Source of the DNA: Paractinoplanes brasiliensis
Lineage (GTDB): Bacteria > Actinomycetota > Actinomycetes > Mycobacteriales > Micromonosporaceae
DNA: 64,000 nucleotides
NCBI RefSeq assembly: GCF_004362215.1
Contig: NZ_SNWR01000001.1
Location: 2,854,001 to 2,918,000 of the forward strand
Reading direction: 5' to 3'
Shown here: in pieces, positions 45,270 to 54,505 of the stretch
How the letters are laid out: every line of letters starts with the position of its first letter
Numbering within the stretch: position 1 is the stretch's first letter
Made by a program: the position numbers and the translations under genes
Notes under the pieces: model-generated
What the model saw: only the letters and a program-made list of their open reading frames with translations
Databases searched by the model: none
Told to the model about the DNA's origin: nothing

Positions 45270-46991
45270 ATGCGGATTCTGCTGCGTCTCCTCCGCCCAC
45301 ACCTCCGGGTGCTGGCCCTCGGGCTGGTGCTCGGCCTGATCGCCAACGCCGCCAACCTGGCCGCGCCGCTCGCCACCAAACGCATCATCGACACGCTCGG
45401 CACCGGCGACGCGCTGGCCGGCCCGATCACGCTGCTGCTCGTCCTGGTCGTGATCGGCTCGGTGATCGGGCTCTGGCAGTGGATCCTGATGGGCACCCTG
45501 GCCGAGCAGGTAGTCCTCGACGCGCGGCTCTCGGTGATCCAGCGCTACTTCAAGGCGCGACTGGCCGAACTGACCGGCCGCCCCACCGGCGAACTGGTCA
45601 CCCGCGTCACCGCCGACCCCGGCCTGCTGCACCAGGCCTCGTCCAGCATCGTCGGCCTGATCAACGCGTCGCTGGCCTTCGTCGCGACGCTGGTGCTGAT
45701 GGGCACGCTCGACGTCGTCCTGCTGCTCTGCACGCTGACCGCCGTCGCCATCGTCGGCGCCGTCATGGCCGTGCTGCTCCCCACGATCAGCAAATCTCAG
45801 AAGGCGGCGCAGGACGCGGTCGGCGACCTCGGCGGCGAGCTCGAAGGAACACTGCGGGCCATGCGTACGGTGAAGGCCAGCCGCGCCGAACAACGCCAAG
45901 GTGACCGCATCGAGTCGGACGCCCGCCGGGCCGCCACCTTCAACATCCGCGCCGCCCGCCGCGCGGCCTGGGTGTGGACGGTCTCGTGGAGCGGCGTCTC
46001 GCTGGCCATCATCGCCGTCCTCGGCGTCGGCGCGTGGCGGGCCGACGCGGGCTTGCTCGAGGTGAGCAGCCTGATCGCGTTCCTGCTGTACGCGTTCCAG
46101 CTGATGGGTCCGATCGGCGAGCTGACCTCCAACGTGACCGCGTTGCAGTCGGGCATCGCCGCCGCCCGCCGGATCAGCGAGGTCTACGCCATGGATTTGG
46201 AGACCTCCGACCCGCAACCCGGCCAGGCGCTGCCCGAAGCCCCCGCCCTGTCCGTCGACGGCGTCACCCTGCGCTACACACCCGACGGCCCGCCCGCCCT
46301 CGACGGCGTCACCCTGCAGATCCCCGCGCGCGGCCACACCGCGATCGTCGGCCCGTCGGGCGCGGGAAAAACGTCGCTGTTCTCGCTGCTGCTGCGCTTC
46401 CTCGACCCCGACTCGGGCGAGATCTACCTGCACGGGCGGCCCTACCGGTCACTCACCCACAGCGAGATCCGGGGCGAGCTGGCGTACGTGGAACAGGAAG
46501 CCCCCGTCGTGCCCGGCACCATCCGCGAGAACATCCTGTTCAGCCACCCCACGGCCGCATCGGAGGAACTGGAGTCGGTGCTCGCCCGGGTCCACCTGGC
46601 CGACAAGGTTTCTGAATTGCCGCAGGGCGTCGACACCCCCATCTCCGGCGCCGAACTCTCCGGCGGCGAACGCCAGCGGATCGCCCTGGCCCGCGCCTTG
46701 ATCCGGACGCCGGCTCTTTTGTTGCTCGACGAGGCCACGGCCCAGATGGACGCCCTGACGGAGGCCGCGGTCCAGCAATCCGTACGCGACCGCGCCGCCA
46801 CGGGGGCCGTGGTAACCATCGCCCACCGCCTGTCCACAGTGATCGACGCCGACCGCATCATCGTCCTCGACCACGGCCGCGTACGGGCGGTCGGCACCCA
46901 CGACTCCCTGATGGCCTCCGACGACCTGTACCGAGGCCTGGTCGAGGCGCTACGCATCGCCATCCCGTCCGCGGCGGGCTCGGTCAGCTGA
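45270..46991 (+). CDS. ABC exporter, fused membrane and ATPase domains
   Basis: 573 residues from ATG 45270. Six membrane helices (about residues 1-310) of ABC transporter type 1 are followed by an ATPase domain: Walker A GPSGAGKTS, Q-loop EQEAPVVPGTIRENI, signature LSGGERQR, Walker B LLLLDEATAQMD and H-loop IAHRLSTV. It functions as a homodimer or with a distant partner, exporting a drug or lipid. It is regulated by the divergent TetR. Confidence 0.92.
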   Translation: MRILLRLLRPHLRVLALGLVLGLIANAANLAAPLATKRIIDTLGTGDALAGPITLLLVLVVIGSVIGLWQWILMGTLAEQVVLDARLSVIQRYFKARLAELTGRPTGELVTRVTADPGLLHQASSSIVGLINASLAFVATLVLMGTLDVVLLLCTLTAVAIVGAVMAVLLPTISKSQKAAQDAVGDLGGELEGTLRAMRTVKASRAEQRQGDRIESDARRAATFNIRAARRAAWVWTVSWSGVSLAIIAVLGVGAWRADAGLLEVSSLIAFLLYAFQLMGPIGELTSNVTALQSGIAAARRISEVYAMDLETSDPQPGQALPEAPALSVDGVTLRYTPDGPPALDGVTLQIPARGHTAIVGPSGAGKTSLFSLLLRFLDPDSGEIYLHGRPYRSLTHSEIRGELAYVEQEAPVVPGTIRENILFSHPTAASEELESVLARVHLADKVSELPQGVDTPISGAELSGGERQRIALARALIRTPALLLLDEATAQMDALTEAAVQQSVRDRAATGAVVTIAHRLSTVIDADRIIVLDHGRVRAVGTHDSLMASDDLYRGLVEALRIAIPSAAGSVS

Positions 46992-47741
46992 GTGCTGCCC
47001 GCCCCGCCAGGGGCGATCACCCGTGTCGCCGGAGCCATTACTGCCACAGACGCCGCAGCACCGGAAGGTCAAGCCGCCCGCAGGAAACTCGGAGCTCTCG
47101 GTCCGCGCTGGTGTGGCGACGACAGAGCGGGCTGCAGGGCGTCGCGGCCAGCCACTTGGCCAGCCCCAGCAGGTTGAGATGGAGTCGATTCTGACCCTGG
47201 TGCCAAGTGCGGCTGCTGTCGCCGGCAGCGTCGCTATCCTCGCGGTCTTGCGCCGCCCCTGTTCAGCCGCCGGATGACGTCGACAGACACCCGAGCGCGC
47301 TCGGCCAACGGGTCAGCGGACGCCACCCGGTCGCTGACGAGTTGGCCTCACGCTCGTCCGCTGCAGCCGGCGGCCCAGCGAACACCCACATGGAGGGTTC
47401 GTACCAATAGTGCGACGAACGCTCCAGTCGTCGCGGGTGTCGGCACGCCGTCGTAACGCAAAGCCACGCGCCGGGCACCCGTGCGCGAGGTGTCCGGCGC
47501 CGCTGCCGCAGGAGGCGCACCCCGCAGCACCGGCGGCACGAACCATCGCCTGGCCCGCGCGAACATCAAGTCGTCCGCCGAAGACGTTTCTCCAGCTCAA
47601 AGGTCGCCAAGAGTGCCCGGACGTGCTCGGGGAGCGAACAGCACCCGACGCAGGTATCGCTGGGCCGATGACTTCGCGGGAGTCACCGAGGGTCATTGGA
47701 CGAACGCGGATGGTGTGCGTGGCCTCGCTAGCATGCGAGGA
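46992..47741. other. 750-bp stretch without a recognised gene
   Basis: Open frames are present on both strands, but none has a ribosome site, family motif or consistent codon bias. GC skew and base composition are less regular than in the flanking genes. It separates ordinary chromosome from the toxin cassette and could be its insertion border. The last 13 bases hold TAGCAT, the probable -10 of the YbaB-like gene. Confidence 0.5.
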
Positions 47742-48140
47742 ATGTTCGGCGATGACACGCTCGACAGCGCGCTGGCACGGATTGACGATTGGGAGCGGTC
47801 CATAGCCGACCGCGCCGAACGAGCGCGCGCGTTGGCACTGCGGACATCGGATCTGTCGGCGACTGCGCGGAGCCGTGACGGACTGGTTGAGGTGACCGTC
47901 GGCGCGGAGGGACAACTCCTCCAACTGCGTCTCGACGAGCGGACTCGTCAGCAGTCCTCGGCCACGACAGCGAACTCCATCATGGAGACCTTGCAGGCGG
48001 CCAAAGACCAATTGCTCAGAGAGTTCGAGGAAGCTACGGCCGAGACGGTCGGCCCGGACAGCGAGACCGGCCGAGCCCTGACCGAGGCGCTACGCCGGCG
48101 ACTCGGGCCGCCCGCCGAACCAACCAACGGGCACCGATGA
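47742..48140 (+). CDS. YbaB/EbfC-like protein of the toxin cassette
   Basis: 132 residues from ATG 47742; TAGCAT (47729-47734) is 7 bases upstream, consistent with a leaderless start. A coiled-coil-like N-terminus (LARIDDWERSIADRAERARALAL) precedes a beta region VEVTVGAEGQLLQLRLDE, the YbaB-fold hallmark. In actinomycetes such YbaB-like proteins are commonly encoded before EspC/WXG and polymorphic-toxin genes. ATGA overlaps the next start. Confidence 0.8.
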   Translation: MFGDDTLDSALARIDDWERSIADRAERARALALRTSDLSATARSRDGLVEVTVGAEGQLLQLRLDERTRQQSSATTANSIMETLQAAKDQLLREFEEATAETVGPDSETGRALTEALRRRLGPPAEPTNGHR

Positions 48141-48445
48141 GCGGGCCGGCGTTCCAGGTCGACTCGACCGCCCTCACCGCGCACGCCAACATGGTCGACT
48201 CCATCGGTGACGAGCTCACCACGGCGGCCGACGCCGGGCACACGGTCCAGACCGACACCGGTGCCTACGGGCAGTTGTGCCAGTTCGTGCCCGCCCTTCT
48301 CAACCAGCTTCAGCAGGCGGTGGTGGACGGCATGGCCACCGCGGCCACCTCGGCCCACGAGACCGCCAACGCCCTGCGGTCGGTCGCCGCCGCGTACGAC
48401 AGAACCGACCGCGCCACAGCCGACAGGCTCCGGAATACCCGATGA
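48137..48445 (+). CDS. EspC-like (DUF2580-type) ESX-associated helical protein
   Basis: 102 residues, almost wholly helical, of WXG100-like size. FQVDSTALTAHANMVDSIGDEL and TANALRSVAAAYDRTDRATADRL resemble the EspC/ESX-1-associated family. It has no signal peptide. It probably forms a dimer or chaperone partner for the following large protein in type VII-like secretion. Both ends overlap neighbours by four bases. Confidence 0.8.
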   Translation: MSGPAFQVDSTALTAHANMVDSIGDELTTAADAGHTVQTDTGAYGQLCQFVPALLNQLQQAVVDGMATAATSAHETANALRSVAAAYDRTDRATADRLRNTR

Positions 48446-49482
48446 GCCCGCTCCGGCCGCCGCTCGTCGCCGTCGCCGACCACGGCACGTTCAACGATCC
48501 GTGGGCCGGAATCTGGATCGCCGAGGACATCGACACGATCCTCGCCGGTGTCCGAAGCGGCAGTTGGATCGACGGCACACTCGGCGCCGTCTCGGCCGGA
48601 CTCGACACCCTGGCCTTCGTCTCCGATCCGATCGGCGGCCTCCTGCAATACGGCGTCGCCTGGATGCTCGAGCACGTCAAGCCGCTGACCGAGGCGCTGG
48701 ACTGGCTGGCCGGCGATCCGGGACAGATCTCCGCCCACGCGCAGACGTGGCGCAACATCTCCGCCACCTTGGACGATCAGGCCGCAGACCTCGATCGCGG
48801 GATGCGTTCGGACACTACCGACTGGGTCGGTGACGCCGCCGACGCGTACCGGACCTGGTCCGGTCAGCAACGCGACGCCGTCGGCGCGCTGGCGACCGCA
48901 GCCGAGACGATGGCCGCGATTACCGAAGGCGCCGGAACGCTGGTGGCCGCAGTACGGATGATGGTCCGCGACGCCATCGCCGTCCTCGTGTCCCGGCTGA
49001 TCACGTACGCCTCCGAACTGATCTTCACGGCCGGACTGGCCACACCGTTGGTCGTTGAGCAGGTCAGCACCCTGTGCGCTTCCTGGGCCGCCCGGATCGC
49101 CGGCTGGCTACGCGGACTCGTGCACAGCCTTGAGCGTCTACGCGGGCTGGCCGGGCGGATGGGCGACGCGATCGAAGCCATCAAGAAGCTTCTCACCCGT
49201 CTCCGCAGCCGAGGTGACGGTCTCACCACACCATCCGGGGCACCGGACCCGGGCCGCAAGCCGCGCGGGGACCGTACCGCCGCACATCCGACGAGGGTCA
49301 AAGACAAGCCGCTGCGCCGAGAGAACGAATCAGCCGACGCCTTGGCCCAGAATGGTTACGACGTCCACATGCTTCGCCGCAAACCGATCGCCGACCTCAA
49401 ACAGATTCTCGTGGTCAAGGACGGTACGGTCGTCCGGTTCTTTCCTTTTGGTGACTGGATAGGTCGTCGGGCGGGTGTCTGA
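48442..49482 (+). pseudogene. WXG-type polymorphic toxin, disrupted at its 3' end by IS66 element
   Basis: The present frame gives 346 residues. The first 336 are native; the rest comes from the insertion sequence. Removing the element (49451-50984) and one copy of the 8-bp duplication restores a 338-residue protein ending RFFPFEG and stopping at 50998-51000. The N-terminal WXG-like helical part includes DWVGDAADAYRTWSGQQ. The C-terminal tail runs RRENESADALAQNGYDV straight into RRKPIADLKQILVVKDG, the two ends of a CdiA-like nuclease domain, with the middle apparently missing. Probably inactive. Confidence 0.75.
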
Positions 49483-49508
49483 TGTGGAGGCTGGTAGGTT
49501 GACTGGCT

Positions 49509-49889
49509 GTGTCCGCTCAACCGCCGCCGTCGTATGACGACCTGGCGGCGATGGTGGTGGACCTGACGGCCCGGCTGGAGCAGGCGATGAGCCGGATCGC
49601 AGATCTTGAAGGCCGGTTGAAACAGTCGTCGTCGAACTCCTCGAAGCCGCCGTCGTCGGACGGTTTGGCCAAACCGGCGCCGAAGTCGTTGCGAGGCCGT
49701 TCGGGTCGAGGCCCGGGGCGGCCGAGCGGGCAGGATGGGGTGACCCTTGAGCGGGTCGCGGATCCGGACGTGGTGCTGAGGCACGTCCCTGCGGTGTGCG
49801 GCGGGTGCGGTAACGGTCTGGCCGGCGCGGCCGAGGTCGGTATGGCCTGGCGGCAGGTGGTCGAGGTCCCGCCGGTGCGGCGCAGGTGA
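49509..49889 (+). CDS. IS66 transposase, N-terminal part (frame 1)
   Basis: 126 residues. Starts with a coiled-coil segment (LTARLEQAMSRIADLEGRLKQ) and the SSSNSSKPPSSDGLAKPAPK stretch, then a CxxC zinc-like motif VCGGCGNG. The N-terminal (zinc-binding, DUF6444-like) part of IS66 TnpC. Ends VPPVRRR at a TGA that overlaps the next frame by GTGA. Confidence 0.85.
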   Translation: MSAQPPPSYDDLAAMVVDLTARLEQAMSRIADLEGRLKQSSSNSSKPPSSDGLAKPAPKSLRGRSGRGPGRPSGQDGVTLERVADPDVVLRHVPAVCGGCGNGLAGAAEVGMAWRQVVEVPPVRRR

Positions 49890-50911
49890 CCGAGCATCAG
49901 ATGTTCACTCTGGCGTGCGGGTGCGGGCATCAGACCACCGCGGCCGCACCGGCGGAAGCGACGGCCCCGATCGTGTACGGGCCTCGGCTGGCCGGGATCG
50001 GCGTGTATCTGTTGCACGGGCAGTTCCTGTCGGTGTCGCGGACCGCTGCCGCGGTCAGGGACCTGTTCGGGGTGCCGGTCGCGGCCGGCACGGTGGCCGG
50101 CTGGGTGAAACGCACCGCGCTGGGCATCATCGAGAAGGTGTTGCCGGTGATCGCCGGCCGGATCGCGGGTGCGCCGGTCGCCGGGTTCGACGAGACCGGG
50201 ATGCGGGTCGCCGGCCGCCTGGCCTGGCTGCACTCGGCGTCTACGGCCACGGACGTGCTGCTCGCGGTGCATCCGAAACGTGGCACGAAGGCGATGGACG
50301 CGATCGGGGTCCTGCCGAAGTTCGCCGGGGTCGCGGTGCATGACGCGTGGGCGCCGTACGACACCTACACGAGCGCGATCCACGCTCTGTGCAACGCGCA
50401 CGCGTTGCGTGAGTTGATCTATGTGACCGACACCGCGACCGGTCCGGTTGCCGAGCACGCCGAGCAGGCGGCCACCGCGCTGTGCCGGTTGAACCGGTTG
50501 ACCGCCGACGCCCACGCCGCCGGGCAGGCCCACGACCCCGAGAAAGTCGCCTTCTACCAGCACGTCCTGCACAGCGCGGTCGTGTTCGGCGTCGACGCCA
50601 CCACCGCGCGGGCCAGCAAACTCGAACGCAAATACCATGCACTGTTCGTCCGGCTCCGCGACCGCCGTGACGACTACCTGCGCTTCGTCACCGACCCGGC
50701 CGCGCCGTTCGACAACAACGGCAGCGAGCAGACGATCCGAATGCCGAAACTGCGGATCAAGGTCTCCGGCAGCATGCGCACCATGACCGGCGCCGAACAC
50801 TTCGCCGCGATCCGCAGCTACATCGCCACCGCTGCCCGGCAAGGCATCGACACCCTCGACGCCCTCATCCAAGCCGCCACCGGCAACCCCTGGATCCCCA
50901 CGCCGACCTGA
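49886..50911 (+). CDS. IS66 transposase, catalytic part (frame 2)
   Basis: 341 residues from GTG 49886. The DDE catalytic core includes GFDETGMRVAGRLAWLH (first Asp), HDAWAPYDTY (second Asp) and the final Glu in FDNNGSEQTIRMPKLRIKVSG. It continues the first frame in homology (VTEHQMFTLACGCG), so the protein is normally one chain. Here it needs a -1 shift at the GTGA overlap or is translated separately. Confidence 0.88.
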   Translation: MTEHQMFTLACGCGHQTTAAAPAEATAPIVYGPRLAGIGVYLLHGQFLSVSRTAAAVRDLFGVPVAAGTVAGWVKRTALGIIEKVLPVIAGRIAGAPVAGFDETGMRVAGRLAWLHSASTATDVLLAVHPKRGTKAMDAIGVLPKFAGVAVHDAWAPYDTYTSAIHALCNAHALRELIYVTDTATGPVAEHAEQAATALCRLNRLTADAHAAGQAHDPEKVAFYQHVLHSAVVFGVDATTARASKLERKYHALFVRLRDRRDDYLRFVTDPAAPFDNNGSEQTIRMPKLRIKVSGSMRTMTGAEHFAAIRSYIATAARQGIDTLDALIQAATGNPWIPTPT

Positions 50912-51119
50912 CCGGCAACCACCACCGGGCCTGCGATATGGCCAGGTACGCCTACGTGCCCAAATCAGATACCTATCCAGTCACTCCTTTTGAAGGGTGA
51001 TGAGAGTGGCCCTCGAGTACGACTGGTCCGGTGACGCGGAGGTGGAGACCACAGCGCTACGGACCTTCATCGCGACCGCGACCGGTGGCCAACAGGCTCC
51101 GGACGGCACCGTCTTCCTA

Positions 51120-52306
51120 AGCGTGTAGTCAGAAGTGCGGTACGTAACTAGTGACGGGCTGTCCGCGAACACGCTCAGCGAGAGGGACATACCAACGTAA
51201 AGACCCCGCCGTGGGTTCGGATCAGGTTTCCACACAAGAGCCTGAACCCCGACGAGGTCACCGCCAGTATGCGCCCCGCGCACGTGTATGCCAGCATGTC
51301 CGAACAGCAACACACCGAACTGATTACGGCCCTGCACGGCCCGTGGCGTAACGCCACCCGGATCATGATGGTGGTGCTGTCCGCGGCCGGCTGGTCCGCC
51401 AGCGAGATCGCGGATCTGCTGCACTACGACCCGAAAACCGTTCGCGGCTGGATCGCCCGCCACCACGCTGAAGGCCTCGCGGGGTTACCCGACCGGCCCC
51501 GACCGGGACGGCCCCGTAAAGGCAGCCGGCGTCTCGGCGACCGCATCCACACCCTGCTGCAGACACCCCGGTCCTGGACCACCTCCCGGATCTGGAAAGC
51601 GCTGGGCCGGCCCCAGCTGAGCATGTCCACGATGCGCCGCCGCATCAAAGAGCAAGCCCGCTGGGCCCGGCCCCGCTTGATCGCCAAAAGCGACCCGAAC
51701 CGCGACACCATCTGCGCCCAGATCCGCGAACGCATCACCGCCCTACCAGCCGGCAGCGTGGTCCTGGCCGAGGACGAGACCCACCTCGACCTGCTCGCCC
51801 GGGTCCGCGCCTGCTGGATGCCCACCGGCCTGCGACACCGGATCCTGACCCCAGGTACCAACGTGCGCCGCACGGTGCACGGCGCGGTCAACCTGCTCAC
51901 CGGCACCGTGCACCACCACATCAGCGTCAAGAACGTCTCGGTCGTCTTCTGCTACTTCCTGCAGCAACTACTCGACGCCTACCCCAACGCCCCGGTCATC
52001 GCCGTGATCTGCGACAACGGCAGCACCCACCACTCCAAAATCACTCAACGGTGGCTCGCCGAGCATCCCCGCATCCAGGTCATCGAAGGCGCGAAATACA
52101 GCCCCCAAGACAATCCAGTCGAACGACTCTGGGCCGCGATGAAACGACAGATCGCCAATACCGCGACCGCGACCATCACCGACCGCGTCCAGCAAGCCCA
52201 CGCGTTCTTCCGCCACCGCACCGACGCCCAGAACTTGGCCACCGCGGCACCCTGGACCTCGCCCTGGCTACCCCAGGGTTACGGGAAGGAGTTCTGGCCA
52301 GGGGCT
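51120..52306 (+). mobile_element. IS630-family insertion sequence
   Basis: 1187 bp flanked by the TA target duplication (51118-51119 and 52307-52308). The ends are imperfect inverted repeats sharing AGC, T-G-CAGAA, and CGTAAC in register over about 29 bases (51120-51148 and 52278-52306). One transposase gene. It splits the immunity gene. Confidence 0.88.
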
Positions 52307-52309
52307 TAG
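51269..52309 (+). CDS. IS630-family transposase
   Basis: 346 residues from ATG 51269. N-terminal HTH (WSASEIADLLHYDPKTVRGWIARH) and a Pro/Arg linker, then the DDE_3 core: LAEDETHLDLL (first Asp), ICDNGSTHHSK (second Asp) and YSPQDNPVERLWAAMKR (final Glu). All three acidic residues are present, so it may be active. The stop codon TAG is formed by the target TA plus the flanking G, so it lies partly outside the element. Confidence 0.9.
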   Translation: MRPAHVYASMSEQQHTELITALHGPWRNATRIMMVVLSAAGWSASEIADLLHYDPKTVRGWIARHHAEGLAGLPDRPRPGRPRKGSRRLGDRIHTLLQTPRSWTTSRIWKALGRPQLSMSTMRRRIKEQARWARPRLIAKSDPNRDTICAQIRERITALPAGSVVLAEDETHLDLLARVRACWMPTGLRHRILTPGTNVRRTVHGAVNLLTGTVHHHISVKNVSVVFCYFLQQLLDAYPNAPVIAVICDNGSTHHSKITQRWLAEHPRIQVIEGAKYSPQDNPVERLWAAMKRQIANTATATITDRVQQAHAFFRHRTDAQNLATAAPWTSPWLPQGYGKEFWPGA

Positions 52310-52846
52310 ATGGCATGTACGTGACGGCCAGCGCGGACTCCGCAGACGACGTCAACGAGGCGATGAAGCTCTTCGGCTTCGAGGACCGCTTCTGGGCCAC
52401 GTTCCGGTTCGCGAACCTCGCGGACGAGGCGACCAGCGATCACAACACGACCCTGATGGTCCATGTGCTCATAGCGTTCGCCCAAACCCACGGCGGAAGC
52501 GGAGTGCTACTGCACAACGGCGAGCGAGCAGTCCTGCAATACGGAAAAGAGGGGATCGTCTTCGACGCCGGGTGGGAGGACTGGACCGAGAATAGCGAAA
52601 TCGCCCCGCTGCTCACCCAATTCGCCAGCCGAACGCTTCCGCAACCCCTGCTGTAGCGGGTTGAGCATCGATCCAGGCACGGCGACCGTCGAAGACCTGA
52701 TCGTCCTCCGGACTGCCAGCCCGTAGGGGCACTACGGTCCACCGGATGTAGCGCCTCACGGAGAGAGGCCGACAGGCCGTGACGCCGGCCAGACAAGACC
52801 CGCCCAGGAATGCCTGGTCGTATCATCGGCTCAGGAGGTGGAGCAG

Positions 52847-53175
52847 ATGGCAACGATCGATCACCCGCCGCGCGGTTCGCGGTATGTGGACCAACGGCAT
52901 TACGTCGTGCCGTCGCGTCTTGCCGATCTGCACGGGCCAACCAGCGGCCAAGTCACTCTCGATCGATCATTGGATTGGTCCGGCGACAGCACCTATGACC
53001 TCGATGATCCCGGCGACCTCCAGGTGATGTATCAGACCGTCCTGAACCAAGCGGCCAGCGCCGAGGACCTCAATCGCTGGCTCGATGCCGATGTTCTGCG
53101 CCGGGTATGGCCGTCTCTGTGGCTTCCTGCCCGATTGAGGGCGCTGTGGCAGGCCCGCTTCTCGGAGCTGGTCGC
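52847..53175 (+). pseudogene. Hypothetical actinobacterial protein, 3' end lost at intron junction
   Basis: ATG 52847 has AGGAGGTG 6 bases upstream. The native part is about 110 residues: MATIDHPPRGSRYVDQRHYV to LWLPARLRALWQARFSEL. Conserved charged segments such as TLDRSLDWSGDSTYDLDDP suggest a real protein, though I recognise no family. At about 53165-53182 the sequence passes into the intron reverse transcriptase in another frame, so the last few native residues and the stop codon are lost; the present frame runs to 53341. Confidence 0.6.
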
Positions 53176-54393
53176 GCCGCCGTGCCCGGATTCCTGGACG
53201 ACCTGCGAGCCGCCGTCAAGGACGGCTCGTTCCGGCCACTGCCGGTGCGGGAACGCAAGATCCCGAAACCTGGCGGGTCGGGCAAGGTTCGCAAGCTCGG
53301 GATACCGACGGTCGCGGACCGGGTCGTTCAGGCGGCGCTGAAGCTGGTACTGGAACCGATCTTTGAGGCCGACTTCTTACCGGTCTCCTATGGGTTCCGG
53401 CCCAAGCGGCGTGCTCATGACGCGATCGCTGAGATTCATCACTTCGGCACCCGTGGTTACCGCTGGGTGCTGGACGCTGATATCGAGGCGTGTTTCGATT
53501 CGATCTCGCACACGGCCCTGCTGGACCGGGTGCGGGCGAGGGTCAAGGACAAACGCGTCCTGGCGCTGGTCAAGGCGTTCCTCAAGGCCGGGGTCCTCAC
53601 CGAGTTGGGTGAGCGGCGGGACACCACGACCGGCACACCGCAAGGCGGCATCCTCTCGCCGTTGCTGGCTAACATCGCTTTGTCCGCGCTCGATGAGCAC
53701 GTGATGCAGCCATGGCAGCCAGGCGGGCCGATGTCGACCGCGGGCAAACGCGGCTACCGACGCTCCAAGGGACGGCCGACGTGGCGGATTGTTCGTTACG
53801 CCGACGACTTCGTGATCTTGGTGCACGGGACGCGTGAGCACACCGAAGCGCTACGCCAAGACGTCGCTACTGTGCTGGCACCGCTGGGTTTACGCCTCTC
53901 GGAGGCCAAGACCCAGATAGTGCACATGGGCGACGGGTTCGACTTCCTCGGCTTCCGCATCCGGTGGAAACGCAAGAGGGGTACGAACAAGTGGTACGTC
54001 TACACCTTCATCGCGGCCCGGCCGTTGTTCACGGTGAAGGCGAAGATCCGTGCCCTGACACACAAGACATCGCAGTGGAGCCTCGCATCAGTGCTGACCA
54101 AACTCGGACAGCTCATGCGCGGCTGGGCCAACTACTTCAAACACGCCGTGGCGAAATGGACCTTCAGCAAACTGGACGCCTTCACCTGGTGGAGACTCGC
54201 CCACATGCTACGGGCCCGGCACGGCTGGAACTGGGGTCAACTCCGCCGTCACCTACGCGGCCCTGACGGGCGGTGGCGGATCGCGGCGGACGGGGTCGAG
54301 TACTACCGGATCTCCTTGAGTGTGGCGGTCTCTCGTTACACCTACCGGGGCAACAAGATCCCAACCCCATGGCCCACCACGAATCCCGCCTGA
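53176..54393 (+). pseudogene. 5'-truncated group II intron reverse transcriptase/maturase
   Basis: The recognisable protein starts at VPGFLDDLRAAV (GTG codon 53182), well inside a normal LtrA-type protein: the first RT block is missing. RT blocks present include RKLGIPTVADRVVQ, YGFRPKRRAHDAI, WVLDADIEACFDSISH, GTPQGGILSPLLANI, and the catalytic YADDFVI. A maturase-like X region (RGWANYFKH) and a C-terminal YRGNKIPTPW follow. No start codon of its own is convincing. Confidence 0.85.
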
Positions 54394-54409
54394 CGGCAGC
54401 AACCGTGGA

Positions 54410-54443
54410 GAGCCCGTTGCCGAGAGATCGGCACGGCGGGTTC
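54410..54443 (+). ncRNA. Group II intron domain V
   Basis: 34 bases fold exactly as domain V: a 9-bp lower stem containing the AGC triad (54411-54413), a two-base bulge AC (54433-54434), a 5-bp upper stem and a GAGA tetraloop (54424-54427). It starts 17 bases after the maturase stop. The adjoining GGTCCG-GGGAAA-CGGACC hairpin (about 54451-54468) is a candidate for domain VI. Confidence 0.85.
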
Positions 54444-54505
54444 GGCGAGCGGTCCGGGGAAACGGACCGGTGGCAACACCGGGACCGCGCCCCGGGCCGA
54501 CTCAA

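Larger units (their letters stand above)
49451..50984 (+). mobile_element. IS66-family insertion sequence with 8-bp target duplication
   Basis: 1534 bp. Terminal inverted repeats: GTGACTGGATAGGT at 49451-49464 and its complement at 50971-50984. Target duplication TCCTTTTG occurs at 49443-49450 and 50985-50992; an 8-bp duplication is characteristic of IS66. It encodes only a tnpC-type transposase, in two overlapping frames, and no tnpA/tnpB. It disrupts the toxin gene. Confidence 0.93.
51000..52656 (+). pseudogene. SitI3-like immunity gene split by an IS630 element
   Basis: ATG 51000 overlaps the restored toxin stop (TGATG). Forty codons (MRVALEYDWSGD to GTVFL, 51000-51119) are followed by the element. 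Excising 51120-52306 plus one TA rejoins the frame at 52309 (DGMYVTASADSADD) and gives a 155-residue protein ending at 52656. Segments such as FEDRFWATFRFANLADE and HGGSGVLLHNGERAVLQYG, and the size, fit the SitI3 immunity family. The position directly after the toxin supports a cognate immunity role. The two halves are not translated as one now. Confidence 0.75.

Noticed and set aside
47313..48011. 232-codon minus-strand frame across the gap before the toxin cassette
   Set aside because: It overlaps the YbaB-like gene, has shadow-like composition and no recognisable domain.
52657..52846. Possible tRNA gene or attachment site beside the truncated integrase
   Set aside because: No cloverleaf with acceptor and T-arm could be built; the expected attachment site appears to have been lost with the integrase C-terminus.
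53107..53181. Start of the reverse transcriptase at 53107
   Set aside because: The first 25 residues read through the end of the neighbouring hypothetical gene in the wrong frame; family homology begins only at the VPGFLDD segment.
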